DNA of 25,981 nt from Methylocystaceae bacterium UBA5192 (GCA_002412985.1 DHWC01000032.1:3484-29464); one strand, 5' to 3'. Numbered from the stretch's first letter, positions 16,513-23,311 are shown. Notes: generated by a model not told the origin, from the letters alone. A program made the numbers and translations.

Positions 16513-17007
16513 TCATGACCTTCCCTTTGGCTCTTCGTCAAGACCGGCATCAAGATTGTGCTGCGGTCCTGCATCGACGCGCCAGCTTGGGCCAATGTCA
16601 CGCATCTGCGCCTCGATGCACTCAACCTGAAGCTCAATCTCTGGACCGCCAGCGAAAATCAGACGGATAACGCCCGAAGGCGGGGCGTCTTTGATCGCTT
16701 CAAAAGTGACAGCTAACAACGCCAAAACCTGCTCAGACTGATTAAGATTAATCTGCAGACGCCGCACGCCCGTCACGCCGTCAAAGTGCAGACCCGCATG
16801 GCGGCGTTCGCGACGCCCCTCTCGCTCCGCGACGCGATCGAACCTGGCGCAAATAAGCGCAAAGCGGCGTTGTTTTGGTAAGTAAGCAAGATCACTAACG
16901 CGGATTAACGCATCCTGCGCATGTGCAGAAATAAACGCCAGATCCTCTTCGTCTACTGCGTGCAACCCGAGAGTTTGCTCAGCGCCAGCTGAAGGGCTTT
17001 GGGCCAT
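16513..17007 (-). CDS. DUF2948 family protein
   Basis: A conserved alphaproteobacterial protein of unknown function, 164 residues. It is recognised by LHAVDEEDLAFISAHAQDALI, the run RVSDLAYLPKQRRFALICAR, the Arg/Glu-rich linker, and the C-terminal IRLIFAGGPEIELQVECIEA followed by MRDIGPSW. It usually lies just before hisD, as here. ATG 17007 has AGGAG 11 bases upstream, so it is preferred over a TTG at 17028. The usual upstream neighbour in many relatives is murA; here it is purA, separated by a hairpin, suggesting a local rearrangement. No membrane segment or catalytic motif is visible, so no function is assigned. Confidence 0.9.
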   Translation of the reverse strand: MAQSPSAGAEQTLGLHAVDEEDLAFISAHAQDALIRVSDLAYLPKQRRFALICARFDRVAEREGRRERRHAGLHFDGVTGVRRLQINLNQSEQVLALLAVTFEAIKDAPPSGVIRLIFAGGPEIELQVECIEAQMRDIGPSWRVDAGPQHNLDAGLDEEPKGRS

Positions 17008-17025
17008 ATTGAGAACTCCTGCTCC

Positions 17026-17067
17026 CAAAATGGCGAGAGGCGCATGATTTCGCCTTTCTCCATTTTG
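17026..17067. terminator. Long hairpin between purA and DUF2948, probable bidirectional terminator
   Basis: Arms 17026-17042 and 17051-17067 pair over 17 positions with two mismatches and an 8-base loop. The stem has A/T tracts at its base (CAAAATGG with CCATTTTG) and GGCG/CGCC near the loop. It begins 6 bases after the purA stop. The T run is inside the stem, as in many bidirectional terminators. The DUF2948 ribosome binding site follows within about 10 bases. Confidence 0.6.
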
Positions 17068-17072
17068 TCAGA

Positions 17073-18365
17073 TTAATCTTGAAAAGGATTATGCACGAGT
17101 ATGGTGTCGTCCCGTTCAGGACTTGTCGATAACAACGCCACAGGAGCCTCAATTAGCTCCTCAATTCGTCGAACATATTTGATCGCCTGCGCTGGTAGAT
17201 CCGCCCATGAGCGCGCCCCACTCGTTGTTTCTTGCCAGCCAGGAAAACTCTCATAGACCGGCTGCACGCGCGCCTGAGCGGCCTGAGAGGCGGGCAAGCG
17301 GTCAACTCGCTGACCATCAAGTAGATAATGGGTACAAATCTTGATTTCTTTGAAACCGTCAAGAATATCCAGCTTCGTCAGCGCGACGCCGTTGATGCCT
17401 GATGTTTTAACCGCCTGGCGCGCCAATACCGCATCAAACCAACCGCAGCGTCGGCGTCGGCCAGTATTCGTGCCAAATTCATGTCCGCGATCGCCGATTA
17501 AGGCGCCAATCTCATCATTGAGCTCTGTGGGAAACGGCCCGCCCCCGACGCGCGTTGTATAGGCCTTGGCGATACCCAGCACATATCCAATGGCGCCTGG
17601 ACCAAGCCCTGAACCGCTTGCCGCCGATGCAGCGACGGTGTTGGAAGAGGTCACATAGGGATAGGTGCCATGATCAACATCCAGCAAAACACCCTGAGCG
17701 CCTTCAAACAAAATACGCTTGCCAGAGCGACGCTGCGCATCCAGCAAATCCCAGACCGCATCCATGAAAGGTAAAATTTTAGGGCCAATACTCATCAGCT
17801 CATCGTAAAGCGTTTTTGGCTTCACTTCTGTTAGCCCCAATCCTGATCGTAATGGATTGTGATGCGCAAGCACGCGCGCAATTTTGTCGTTCAACGTATC
17901 AGGCTCTGCCAGATCCATCAGTCGAATAGATCGCCGGCCAACCTTATCTTCATAAGCCGGACCAATACCGCGCTTCGTCGTTCCAATCTTAGCGCCGCCG
18001 CCTGCTTCTTCGCGATGCGCGTCTAGCTCACGATGCAGGGATAAAATTAACGGCGCATTTTCAGCGACTTTCAAATTATCAGGCGTGATGTCGACGCCTT
18101 GCGCGCGTAAGCGCTCAATCTCGGCAATGAGAAAATGCGGATCAACGACGACGCCATTGCCAATCACAGAAAGTTTGCCGCGCCGAACAATCCCAGAGGG
18201 CAGCAAGGCGAGCTTATAGGTCACGCCATCAATGACCAACGTATGGCCGGCATTATGACCGCCTTGAAAGCGGACGACGACGTCAGCTTCCAGAGACAGC
18301 CAATCAACAATTTTACCCTTACCTTCGTCGCCCCACTGAGCGCCGACCACCGCGACATTCGCCAT
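17073..18365 (-). CDS. purA: Adenylosuccinate synthetase
   Basis: PurA joins IMP and aspartate with GTP hydrolysis to give adenylosuccinate, the first committed step from IMP to AMP. The 430-residue product has the N-terminal P-loop-like GAQWGDEGKGKIVDWL with the catalytic Asp, GGHNAGHTLV with the catalytic His, GTTKRGIGPAYEDK, LFEGAQGVLLDVDHGTYPYV, TTRVGGGPFPTEL and GRRRRCGWFDAV. Length and motifs are complete. The start at 18365 (MANVAVVGAQ) matches the family. The ribosome binding site is unimpressive (GAGAAG, 11 bases upstream). An intrinsic-terminator-shaped hairpin ends only 16 bases before this ATG, so purA is probably controlled by attenuation or made from a nearly leaderless transcript. 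Confidence 0.98.
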   Translation of the reverse strand: MANVAVVGAQWGDEGKGKIVDWLSLEADVVVRFQGGHNAGHTLVIDGVTYKLALLPSGIVRRGKLSVIGNGVVVDPHFLIAEIERLRAQGVDITPDNLKVAENAPLILSLHRELDAHREEAGGGAKIGTTKRGIGPAYEDKVGRRSIRLMDLAEPDTLNDKIARVLAHHNPLRSGLGLTEVKPKTLYDELMSIGPKILPFMDAVWDLLDAQRRSGKRILFEGAQGVLLDVDHGTYPYVTSSNTVAASAASGSGLGPGAIGYVLGIAKAYTTRVGGGPFPTELNDEIGALIGDRGHEFGTNTGRRRRCGWFDAVLARQAVKTSGINGVALTKLDILDGFKEIKICTHYLLDGQRVDRLPASQAAQARVQPVYESFPGWQETTSGARSWADLPAQAIKYVRRIEELIEAPVALLSTSPERDDTILVHNPFQD

Positions 18366-18381
18366 GGCTCATCAACTTCTC

Positions 18382-18420
18382 AAAAAAAAAGAAAAAGCCC
18401 TGCGCAGTAACGCGAAGGGC
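18382..18420 (-). terminator. Intrinsic terminator directly upstream of purA
   Basis: Read on the minus strand, GCCCTTCGCG, a TTAC loop and TGCGCAGGGC form a 10-position stem with one mismatch (18397-18420). It is followed by T5-C-T9 (18396-18382), an almost ideal intrinsic terminator. It lies after rlmH and before purA on the same strand, with just 16 bases from the end of the T-tract to the purA ATG. Confidence 0.8.
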
Positions 18421-18493
18421 TCGTTACGCCCAGTGTCTAGCGCAGGATCGCCAGGCGGTAAAGACCAAGCTCTGGCGACCGGTTATCCTGCGC
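18397..18493 (-). promoter_or_regulatory. Candidate transcription attenuator in the purA leader
   Basis: On the minus strand four segments can pair in two exclusive ways. State 1: GCGCAGGAT (18493-18485) with ATCCTGCGC (18448-18440), with CGCCAG/CTGGCG stacked inside, leaving the terminator hairpin (18397-18420) free. State 2: CCTGCGC (18446-18440) with GCGCAGG (18405-18399, the 3' arm of the terminator), enclosing GTAACG (18427-18422) paired with CGTTAC (18412-18407), which destroys the terminator. That is the layout of an attenuator with anti-antiterminator, antiterminator and terminator. The first segment overlaps the rlmH stop, so the RNA may start inside or upstream of rlmH. No known riboswitch class was recognised, and the effector (purine, protein or translation of rlmH) is unknown. 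Confidence 0.5.
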
Positions 18494-18965
18494 GATGATA
18501 GGGATGACCGCTAAGAATGGTCATGGCGCGATAGATTTGCTCCGCCGCTAAAATACGGACTAATTGATGCGGCAAGGTCATTGCGCCGAATGAAAAAACA
18601 GCCTGAGCGCGTGTTTGCAAGCTAGGCGCAAGCCCCTCGGAGCCGCCGATAGCGCACCAAAGGGCTTTTCGCCCGCTATCGCGCTCTTTTTTGATAAAGC
18701 CAGCAAAGTTGAGACTATCCGCCGCTACCCCAGCTTCATCAAACAGCAGCAAGGCTGCGTCATGCGGCAAAAAAGACAAAATTTCTTCAGCCTCTCGCGC
18801 CATGCGTTCGGCGGGAAGTTTCGCCCTACTCTCTTCTATTTCTCTTAATTCAAGGCCTTCAAGCCCCAGGCGCCTTAGCGCCGCTATGCGCTCGCTATAG
18901 CGCTGATAAAGCTCGCGCTCGGGTCCCGCCTTGAGCCGACCGATACAGATTAAACCTAAGCGCAT
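18483..18965 (-). CDS. rlmH: 23S rRNA (pseudouridine-1915-N3)-methyltransferase
   Basis: RlmH is a SPOUT methyltransferase that methylates pseudouridine 1915 in helix 69 of 23S rRNA on assembled 70S ribosomes. The 160-residue product has the family's N-terminal GLICIGRLKAGPERELYQRY, LLLFDEAGVAADSLNFAGFI, the SAM-binding knot loop CAIGGSEGLAPS, and the C-terminal GAMTLPHQLVRILAAEQIYR with GHPYHR. Length is normal. It starts 18 bases after rsfS on the same strand, the common bacterial pairing rsfS-rlmH. Its stop codon lies inside the first arm of the purA leader structure. No strong Shine-Dalgarno was noted, so coupling with rsfS is likely. Confidence 0.97.
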   Translation of the reverse strand: MRLGLICIGRLKAGPERELYQRYSERIAALRRLGLEGLELREIEESRAKLPAERMAREAEEILSFLPHDAALLLFDEAGVAADSLNFAGFIKKERDSGRKALWCAIGGSEGLAPSLQTRAQAVFSFGAMTLPHQLVRILAAEQIYRAMTILSGHPYHRAG

Positions 18966-18983
18966 TAAGAAAGATTTCTCAGA

Positions 18984-19313
18984 TCAGAGACCACGCGGCT
19001 CCTGCGGCCGATCCCCGCTCCACATCTTTTCAAGATTATAGAATTGCCGCACTTCTGGACGAAACACATGAATGATGACATCGCCAGCGTCGATTAAAAC
19101 CCAGTCGCATTGCGGCAGACCCTCTACCCGAGGGGCGCTCACGCCAGAGGCCTTGCAGGCTTTTATCGCCTTATCCGCGATGGAGCCAACATGCGTTGTC
19201 GATCTTCCCGTCGTAATAATCATTTGGTCAGCGAGAGCTGTCTTGCCGCGCAAGTCGATCGAGATGATGTCCTCGGCTTTCGCGTCTTCCAGACTTTGTA
19301 AAATATCTTGCAA
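18984..19313 (-). CDS. rsfS: Ribosomal silencing factor RsfS
   Basis: RsfS (Iojap family) binds ribosomal protein uL14 on the 50S subunit and blocks subunit joining when nutrients are scarce. The 109-residue frame has the hallmark AKAEDIISIDLRGKTALADQ, MIITTGRSTTHVGSIADKAI, PRVEGLPQCDWVLIDAGDVI and IHVFRPEVRQFYNLEKMW. No in-frame ATG precedes the conserved core. The best start is TTG 19313 with CAGGGA 7 bases before it. The frame continues open upstream to about 19395 without an ATG, so a slightly longer form from another codon cannot be excluded. It heads the rsfS-rlmH pair. nadD, often just upstream in relatives, is missing here and a small RNA unit lies there instead. Confidence 0.94.
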   Translation of the reverse strand: MQDILQSLEDAKAEDIISIDLRGKTALADQMIITTGRSTTHVGSIADKAIKACKASGVSAPRVEGLPQCDWVLIDAGDVIIHVFRPEVRQFYNLEKMWSGDRPQEPRGL

Positions 19314-19354
19314 AATCGTCCCTGATCGAGACGGCTGTGGTCCGTCATCTGAAT

Positions 19355-19373
19355 GGAGCGCTGTCTGCGCTCC
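19355..19373. other. Hairpin in the rsfS leader
   Basis: GGAGCGC (19355-19361) and GCGCTCC (19367-19373) form a perfect 7-bp stem with a 5-base loop, 41 bases upstream of the rsfS TTG. No U-tract follows. It may affect rsfS mRNA stability or translation; no family was recognised. Confidence 0.35.
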
Positions 19374-19509
19374 GGATAAAATTGGCGTCGACAGCGTTTA
19401 GCCCTCTAGCTGCACAGTCGTCACCACTTGATCGGGCGACCGTAGGCTTAGGATGAGACGCTTTGGCGAAGATTGCAATAGAGCGGCCACAAGGGGCGAG
19501 AAAGACATG

Positions 19510-19535
19510 AAAAAAACCCGGCATATGGCCGGGTT
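19510..19535 (-). terminator. Intrinsic terminator of the small RNA unit
   Basis: On the minus strand AACCCGGC (19535-19528), a CATAT loop and GCCGGGTT (19522-19515) form an 8-bp stem running into seven T (19516-19510). It is well formed and ends no protein gene: the nearest upstream minus-strand gene ends about 300 bases earlier. This supports a separate short transcript. Confidence 0.8.
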
Positions 19536-19588
19536 GGAGAGGCGGTTCAGGCTAATCGAGAGGCGGGAGGAACCTCAAAGGCTGAACA
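19510..19588 (-). ncRNA. Candidate trans-acting small RNA with anti-Shine-Dalgarno-like loop
   Basis: A TATACT -10 at 19599-19594 predicts a 5' end near 19588, and a strong terminator ends the transcript at 19510, giving about 79 nt. There is no sensible ORF inside. The 5' part can fold by GUUCAG with CUGAAC, or by GAGGUUC with GAACC plus CUC across a small bulge. Either way the C/U-rich UUCCUCCCGCCUCUC stays largely in the loop. CCUCC-type loops mark several rhizobial and Rhodobacter small RNA families that bind mRNA ribosome binding sites. Similarity to a named family (such as suhB/alpha-r14 or alpha-r15) could not be tested here. It lies alone between the quinone oxidoreductase gene and rsfS. 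Confidence 0.6.
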
Positions 19589-19593
19589 GACAA

Positions 19594-19599
19594 AGTATA
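19594..19599 (-). promoter_or_regulatory. -10 element of the small RNA unit
   Basis: TATACT on the minus strand differs from TATAAT at one position and lies about 6 bases before the inferred RNA start. The -35 region is weak: TTGGGC sits 19 bases upstream of the -10. An activator or alternative spacing may be needed. Confidence 0.5.
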
Positions 19600-19651
19600 G
19601 CAGATTTTGTCCCATAACGCCCAAGCTTAATTTTGACCTAGATCATTTACT

Positions 19652-19683
19652 ATCTAAAGTTCTTAGATTGAGACAAGCTTGTC
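19652..19683. promoter_or_regulatory. Paired dyads upstream of the small RNA promoter
   Basis: ATCTAA-agttc-TTAGAT (19652-19668) is an exact 6-bp inverted repeat with a 5-base centre, and GACAAGCTTGTC (19672-19683) is a perfect 12-bp palindrome next to it. They lie about 53-90 bases upstream of the small RNA -10 on the minus strand. Both have operator-like symmetry, but no known regulator motif was recognised. Confidence 0.4.
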
Positions 19684-19842
19684 GACCCAAATTTTACGAT
19701 AATATCAAATAATTTCATTAAGTTATGAGCACAAGGGGCAATGCCAAAGGCTATCCGCCCTCACGCGCGCCCGATTGATAAATCCCCTGCCCGGACGCCC
19801 AAATAGGCGCCCCGAGGTTAGAAAATCCGAAAAATACCCGAA
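19684..19842. other. Rest of the gap downstream of the quinone oxidoreductase gene
   Basis: No gene was found on either strand. The minus strand just after the oxidoreductase stop carries GC-rich sequence able to form a short GCGCCT/GGGCGT stem without a T-tract, so that gene's terminator is not obvious. 19684-19725 is AT-rich. Confidence 0.4.
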
Positions 19843-20814
19843 TCAAGGGATGAGCGCCAAGGCCCCTGTGGTACTGCGCGCCTCTAGAGCCGCATGCACG
19901 CCGCGGGCCTCCGATAGCGGATAACAATCTGGAGGTTGAATTTTCAAATCGCCCCGCTTGATCGCCTTAAGCAAGTCTTGCGTCATTGCCTCATAATCCT
20001 TGCGGCGCGCGATATAATCAAAGAGGGAGGGACGCGTTGCGTAAAGCGAGCCTTTCTGCGTGAGGAGACCGAGCTCGAAGGCGGAAATGGGCCCCGAAGC
20101 GGACCCGAAGCTCACAAATAAGCCAAAAGGCTTTAAGCAATCGAGCGAGGCTGGAAAAGTCGCCTGGCCGACGCCGTCATAAACAACATCGCAGAGTTTT
20201 CCCTTCGTGATTTCCCGAACGGACTGCGCAAAATCTTCTTCTCGATACAAAATGACATGATGCGCGCCCGCCGCAAGCGCAATCTGACCCTTTTCTGCAG
20301 ATCCCACTGTCGCGATAACTTTAGCGCCTAATGCGCGCGCCCACTGACACAAAAGCTGTCCAGTTCCGCCTGCGCCAGCATGGATAAGGATACAGTGTCC
20401 TTTTTTCACGCGAAAGGTACGCCTCAGGAGATATTGCGCAGTGAGCCCTTTGAGCATCATCGCCGCGCCTTGATCAAAGGAAATTGATTTTGGCAAATGA
20501 ATGAGTGACGCCGCACTGATGTTGCGCGCTTCGCTATAGCCCCCCAGCGCGCCGATATAAGCAACGCGCTCGCCAATTTTAAATCCCTTAACTCCCTCGC
20601 CTATAGCAAGCACTTCGCCGGCGCCCTCATGCCCCGGAATGAAGGGATAGCTCGCAGGATAAGCGCCTGTACGACGATAAATATCGATAAAATTTACCCC
20701 AATTGCGCGGTGGCGGATTTGCACCTCGCCTGGAGCTGGCGCTTCAAGAGACACTTCTTCATACTTTAGCGCTTCCACGCCGCCGGGCTGATGCACACGG
20801 ATCGCCTTAACCAT
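19843..20814 (-). CDS. qor: NADPH:quinone oxidoreductase, QOR/zeta-crystallin type
   Basis: A 323-residue medium-chain reductase of the zinc-free quinone oxidoreductase group, which reduces quinones or reactive enones with NADPH in the cytoplasm. Diagnostic segments are IGVNFIDIYRRTGAYPASYP, FIPGHEGAGEVLAIGEGV, the GLTAQYLLRRTF helix, and the nucleotide-binding ILIHAGAGGTGQLLCQWARA with ALGAKVIATVGSAEK, then VYDGVGQATFPASLDCLKPF and the C-terminal ARSTTGALALIP. Structural zinc cysteines are absent, as expected for QOR. The start at 20814 is chosen because AGGGAG lies 7 bases upstream; an ATG at 20847 would add 11 non-conserved residues. It is divergent from the UbiH-family gene, so the two could share control, though only a quinone link suggests it. 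Confidence 0.93.
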   Translation of the reverse strand: MVKAIRVHQPGGVEALKYEEVSLEAPAPGEVQIRHRAIGVNFIDIYRRTGAYPASYPFIPGHEGAGEVLAIGEGVKGFKIGERVAYIGALGGYSEARNISAASLIHLPKSISFDQGAAMMLKGLTAQYLLRRTFRVKKGHCILIHAGAGGTGQLLCQWARALGAKVIATVGSAEKGQIALAAGAHHVILYREEDFAQSVREITKGKLCDVVYDGVGQATFPASLDCLKPFGLFVSFGSASGPISAFELGLLTQKGSLYATRPSLFDYIARRKDYEAMTQDLLKAIKRGDLKIQPPDCYPLSEARGVHAALEARSTTGALALIP

Positions 20815-20944
20815 CGCCGTCTCCCTAATTTTTAACGCGTTAGGCATAATTTAAAATTCTCAAAAAACAAATTGCGCAGATCTCGACGATCTTGACTTCA
20901 AGAGCGGCGTTGAGAGGTCTATAACAAGCGCACAACAGGAGAAG

Positions 20945-22204
20945 ATGATGAGCGCGAACCGTGAGTTAACGCCACAAGCCCAAGAAAAAGCGGATATTCT
21001 GGTCGCTGGGGCCGGCTCTACCGGTCTTGCGGCCGCTCTAGCTTTCGCCAAATCAGACTTACGCATTAAGCTCATTGGCCGCGTGCCGCCACCACTGCCA
21101 GGCCGCACTGTCGCATTGTTTGAAGCTTCAATCCGATTTCTCGATGCGCTCGGCGCACTTGAGCGCGTTACGGCAATTGGCTGCCCGATCGAAGCAATTC
21201 GCATGATCGATGACACCGATCAATTATTGCCAGTACCGCCGTTAACCTTGAGCGCGCGTGAAATTGACCTACCGGCGCTGGGCGTGAATATTTCCAATGA
21301 TGATCTCGTCAGCATCCTGCACGATCTCGTCACGACACATCCTAATATAGATTTCGTTGATGCAGACATTGTTGATTATGAATTTGGCGTGAGCAACGCT
21401 GTTGCTCTTTTAAGCGATCACCGACGCATAGAGGCAGACTTTCTCATTGCCGCTGATGGCCGCAACAGTCGCGCACGCGCTGTCGCTGGCATTGACTTGA
21501 AAGAATGGACCTATCCGCAAATCGCCCTTACTGCGATGGTCCGACATGAATTTGCACACGCAAACATGTCGACGGAATATCATACGCGCTCAGGTCCCTT
21601 CACGCTGGTGCCTTTGCCTGCGCGTCCAAATGCGCCTCATCGCTCCAGCCTTGTCTGGTTAATGAATACAGAAGACGCTCGCCGTCGCCTTGCCGCGCCA
21701 CGAGAAGAACTAGAATTTGAAATCGAAGACTTTGCCAAATCAGAATTTGGCGTAATGCGGCTTGAGAGCGATATCGGACAATTTCGCATGGGCGGCATGC
21801 AAGTCTCCCAACATGGAAAAGGTCGCCTCGCGCTCGTTGGCGAAACCTGTCATGTGTTTCCACCCATCGGTGCGCAAGGCCTTAATCTCTCCTTGCGCGA
21901 TGTAGCAGATTTAGAAGATTGCTTAGCCAGCGTTGACTTAAAAAATGAAGCTGAATTAGCCCGCGCGCTCGCCCGATATGATCGCCACCGACACGCAGAC
22001 ATTGGCTTCCGCACATCTGGCGTAGATGTTCTCAATCGCTCGTTGATTATACCTTATTTGCCCGTTGATCTTTTTCGCGGCGCAAGCTTTCTTGCCGTTT
22101 CAGCGCTCAGCCCGCTGAGACGCGCGATAATCCGGGAAGGCATCTTACCGCATTTCGCCTTGCCAAGGTTGATGCGCGATAGTCATCAAACCAAACACGC
22201 TTAA
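20945..22204 (+). CDS. ubiH: UbiH/COQ6-family FAD-dependent monooxygenase
   Basis: Members hydroxylate the ubiquinone ring during ubiquinone synthesis using FAD, NAD(P)H and O2. The 419-residue protein has the N-terminal dinucleotide fold ILVAGAGSTGLAAALAFAKS, the RTVALFEASIRFLDALGAL segment, ADFLIAADGRNSRARAVAGI, and the second FAD motif LALVGETCHVFPPIGAQGLN followed by LSLRDVADLEDCL. The MPPIGAQGLNL-type motif is typical of alphaproteobacterial UbiH/UbiL. The usual GD of the second FAD motif is GE here, a mild departure. Which ring position it hydroxylates cannot be told from sequence. ATG at 20945 or 20948 follows AGGAGAAG. It lies alone, divergent from qor and convergent with the small protein gene. 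Confidence 0.9.
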   Translation: MMSANRELTPQAQEKADILVAGAGSTGLAAALAFAKSDLRIKLIGRVPPPLPGRTVALFEASIRFLDALGALERVTAIGCPIEAIRMIDDTDQLLPVPPLTLSAREIDLPALGVNISNDDLVSILHDLVTTHPNIDFVDADIVDYEFGVSNAVALLSDHRRIEADFLIAADGRNSRARAVAGIDLKEWTYPQIALTAMVRHEFAHANMSTEYHTRSGPFTLVPLPARPNAPHRSSLVWLMNTEDARRRLAAPREELEFEIEDFAKSEFGVMRLESDIGQFRMGGMQVSQHGKGRLALVGETCHVFPPIGAQGLNLSLRDVADLEDCLASVDLKNEAELARALARYDRHRHADIGFRTSGVDVLNRSLIIPYLPVDLFRGASFLAVSALSPLRRAIIREGILPHFALPRLMRDSHQTKHA

Positions 22205-22223
22205 GCTACAGCGACTGAACGGG

Positions 22224-22439
22224 TTAAATTTTATTGCCTTCTTCACCTGCTCTGACGCATCGCCAACGCTTAATCGACAAGTTTGGATGCTCGCCTGACC
22301 ATTGAGCGATATAAGGCATCGCTTGCATCATGCAGGTATTGGGCGAAGCCGTTGCTGTTTCAAAGGTCAACTTCCTCTCATCACAAGACTCAGGTTGGAT
22401 GAGAGAACAGACAGTGAGGATGAGTTGGATGTAATTCAT
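22224..22439 (-). CDS. Small conserved-type hypothetical protein with four cysteines
   Basis: A 71-residue protein with a short hydrophobic start (YIQLILTVCSLI), cysteines at 11, 19, 36 and 61, and a C-terminal WSGEHPNLSIKRWRC segment. The pattern TVCSL...C...F.T...C..A...IAQW...HP...I.RW.C resembles small uncharacterised proteobacterial proteins of 70-75 residues. The start is supported by AAGGAG 6 bases upstream of the ATG. It lies 56 bases after fhcC on the same strand, so it could share the fhc transcript. No terminator was seen in that gap. Function unknown; the cysteines could make disulfides if the hydrophobic start acts as an export signal, but no clear cleavage site is visible. Confidence 0.75.
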   Translation of the reverse strand: MNYIQLILTVCSLIQPESCDERKLTFETATASPNTCMMQAMPYIAQWSGEHPNLSIKRWRCVRAGEEGNKI

Positions 22440-22495
22440 CGCTACTCCTTTGCCAGACAGTCGCCCGTAGAGTCGAATGGTCTGATATAGAGTAG

Positions 22496-23311
22496 TTACC
22501 CTTCCATTGGGGTCAATATCTCGCCCTTGCCATAAACCGACGTGTCGCCGCCATATCGGCGCAACTTGCCCGATAAAAGTCGCGCAGCGCTAGAGCTAAC
22601 AGACGCAAGACTCCGGCTCAGCAAGCCAATGTACGTTAACTGATGCGCACCACAATCGAGATAGGTTGGTCCAAAATCTTTACACTGCGCCAAAATGAGA
22701 GAACCGCGCTTGTTGAGATATCCAACACGCCCCAACGTCTCCCCCAGTGCGACGATCGTGCCAGCGATCAATCTCGACCCCAAATCTTCCCCGGAAGAGC
22801 CTTCGATCACAATTACGCCGCGACGCAACCGATCTCCCGCGCGTGAACCGACGGAGCCGTGAATAATCACGCGCCCCCCCGCCATGCCGCTTAATTCACC
22901 CGCAAGCGGAGCGGCAAGATAATCGCCCGCATCGCCAGCAATCTCGATTTCCGCGCCTAAATTACCCGAGGCGGCATAGGCTCCTGCGGATCCAGCTACT
23001 GTTATCCGTCCGCCATGCGCCAAGCGTCCTAATTGAGCGCCGACATCGCCATCAACATGAATAGAAAAATCTGGTAAAAGCTTTGCTCCGATAAGATCAA
23101 AGCGCGAAGAGCCGCCTTCATAGCGAAGATTTTTTAAATCCCCTGGCAATATCTCAAAAATATCGCCGACTTTTGTTGAAAATTTTGTAACGCCAATATC
23201 AATTTTTTCAATTTGCGCAGGGGATAGTCCCGCCAGACGATCGGGCGTCAATATTGACAGATCAACACGCTGCGGGGGTTCTTGACGAAGCTTTAGGGTG
23301 AAGGGCTTCAC
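22496..23311 (-). CDS. fhcC: Formyltransferase/hydrolase complex subunit C
   Basis: FhcC is a structural subunit of the cytoplasmic formyltransferase/hydrolase complex of methylotrophs and is related to subunit C of archaeal formylmethanofuran dehydrogenase. The 271-residue protein has the characteristic beta-helix of Gly-rich repeats with a GxxxG-like rhythm (IHVDGDVGAQLGRLAHGGRI, IEIAGDAGDYLAAPLAGELS, GMAGGRVIIHGSVGSRAGDR, VIVIEGSSGEDLGSRLIAGT), as in FmdC and the C-terminal domain of glutamate synthase. The start is GTG 23311, sharing GTGA with the stop of fhcD, so translation is coupled. It ends the fhc gene set; a small four-cysteine protein follows. Confidence 0.96.
   Translation of the reverse strand: MKPFTLKLRQEPPQRVDLSILTPDRLAGLSPAQIEKIDIGVTKFSTKVGDIFEILPGDLKNLRYEGGSSRFDLIGAKLLPDFSIHVDGDVGAQLGRLAHGGRITVAGSAGAYAASGNLGAEIEIAGDAGDYLAAPLAGELSGMAGGRVIIHGSVGSRAGDRLRRGVIVIEGSSGEDLGSRLIAGTIVALGETLGRVGYLNKRGSLILAQCKDFGPTYLDCGAHQLTYIGLLSRSLASVSSSAARLLSGKLRRYGGDTSVYGKGEILTPMEG

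Noticed and set aside
18421..18482. Leader peptide upstream of purA
   Set aside because: The minus-strand frames across the leader are open, but no start codon with a ribosome binding site and no run of diagnostic codons was found, so I favour RNA structure over a classic leader peptide.
19541..19588. tRNA-like element around the GGTTCAGGC string
   Set aside because: No acceptor stem, anticodon arm or CCA-like end can be drawn; the small RNA reading with promoter and terminator explains the sequence better.
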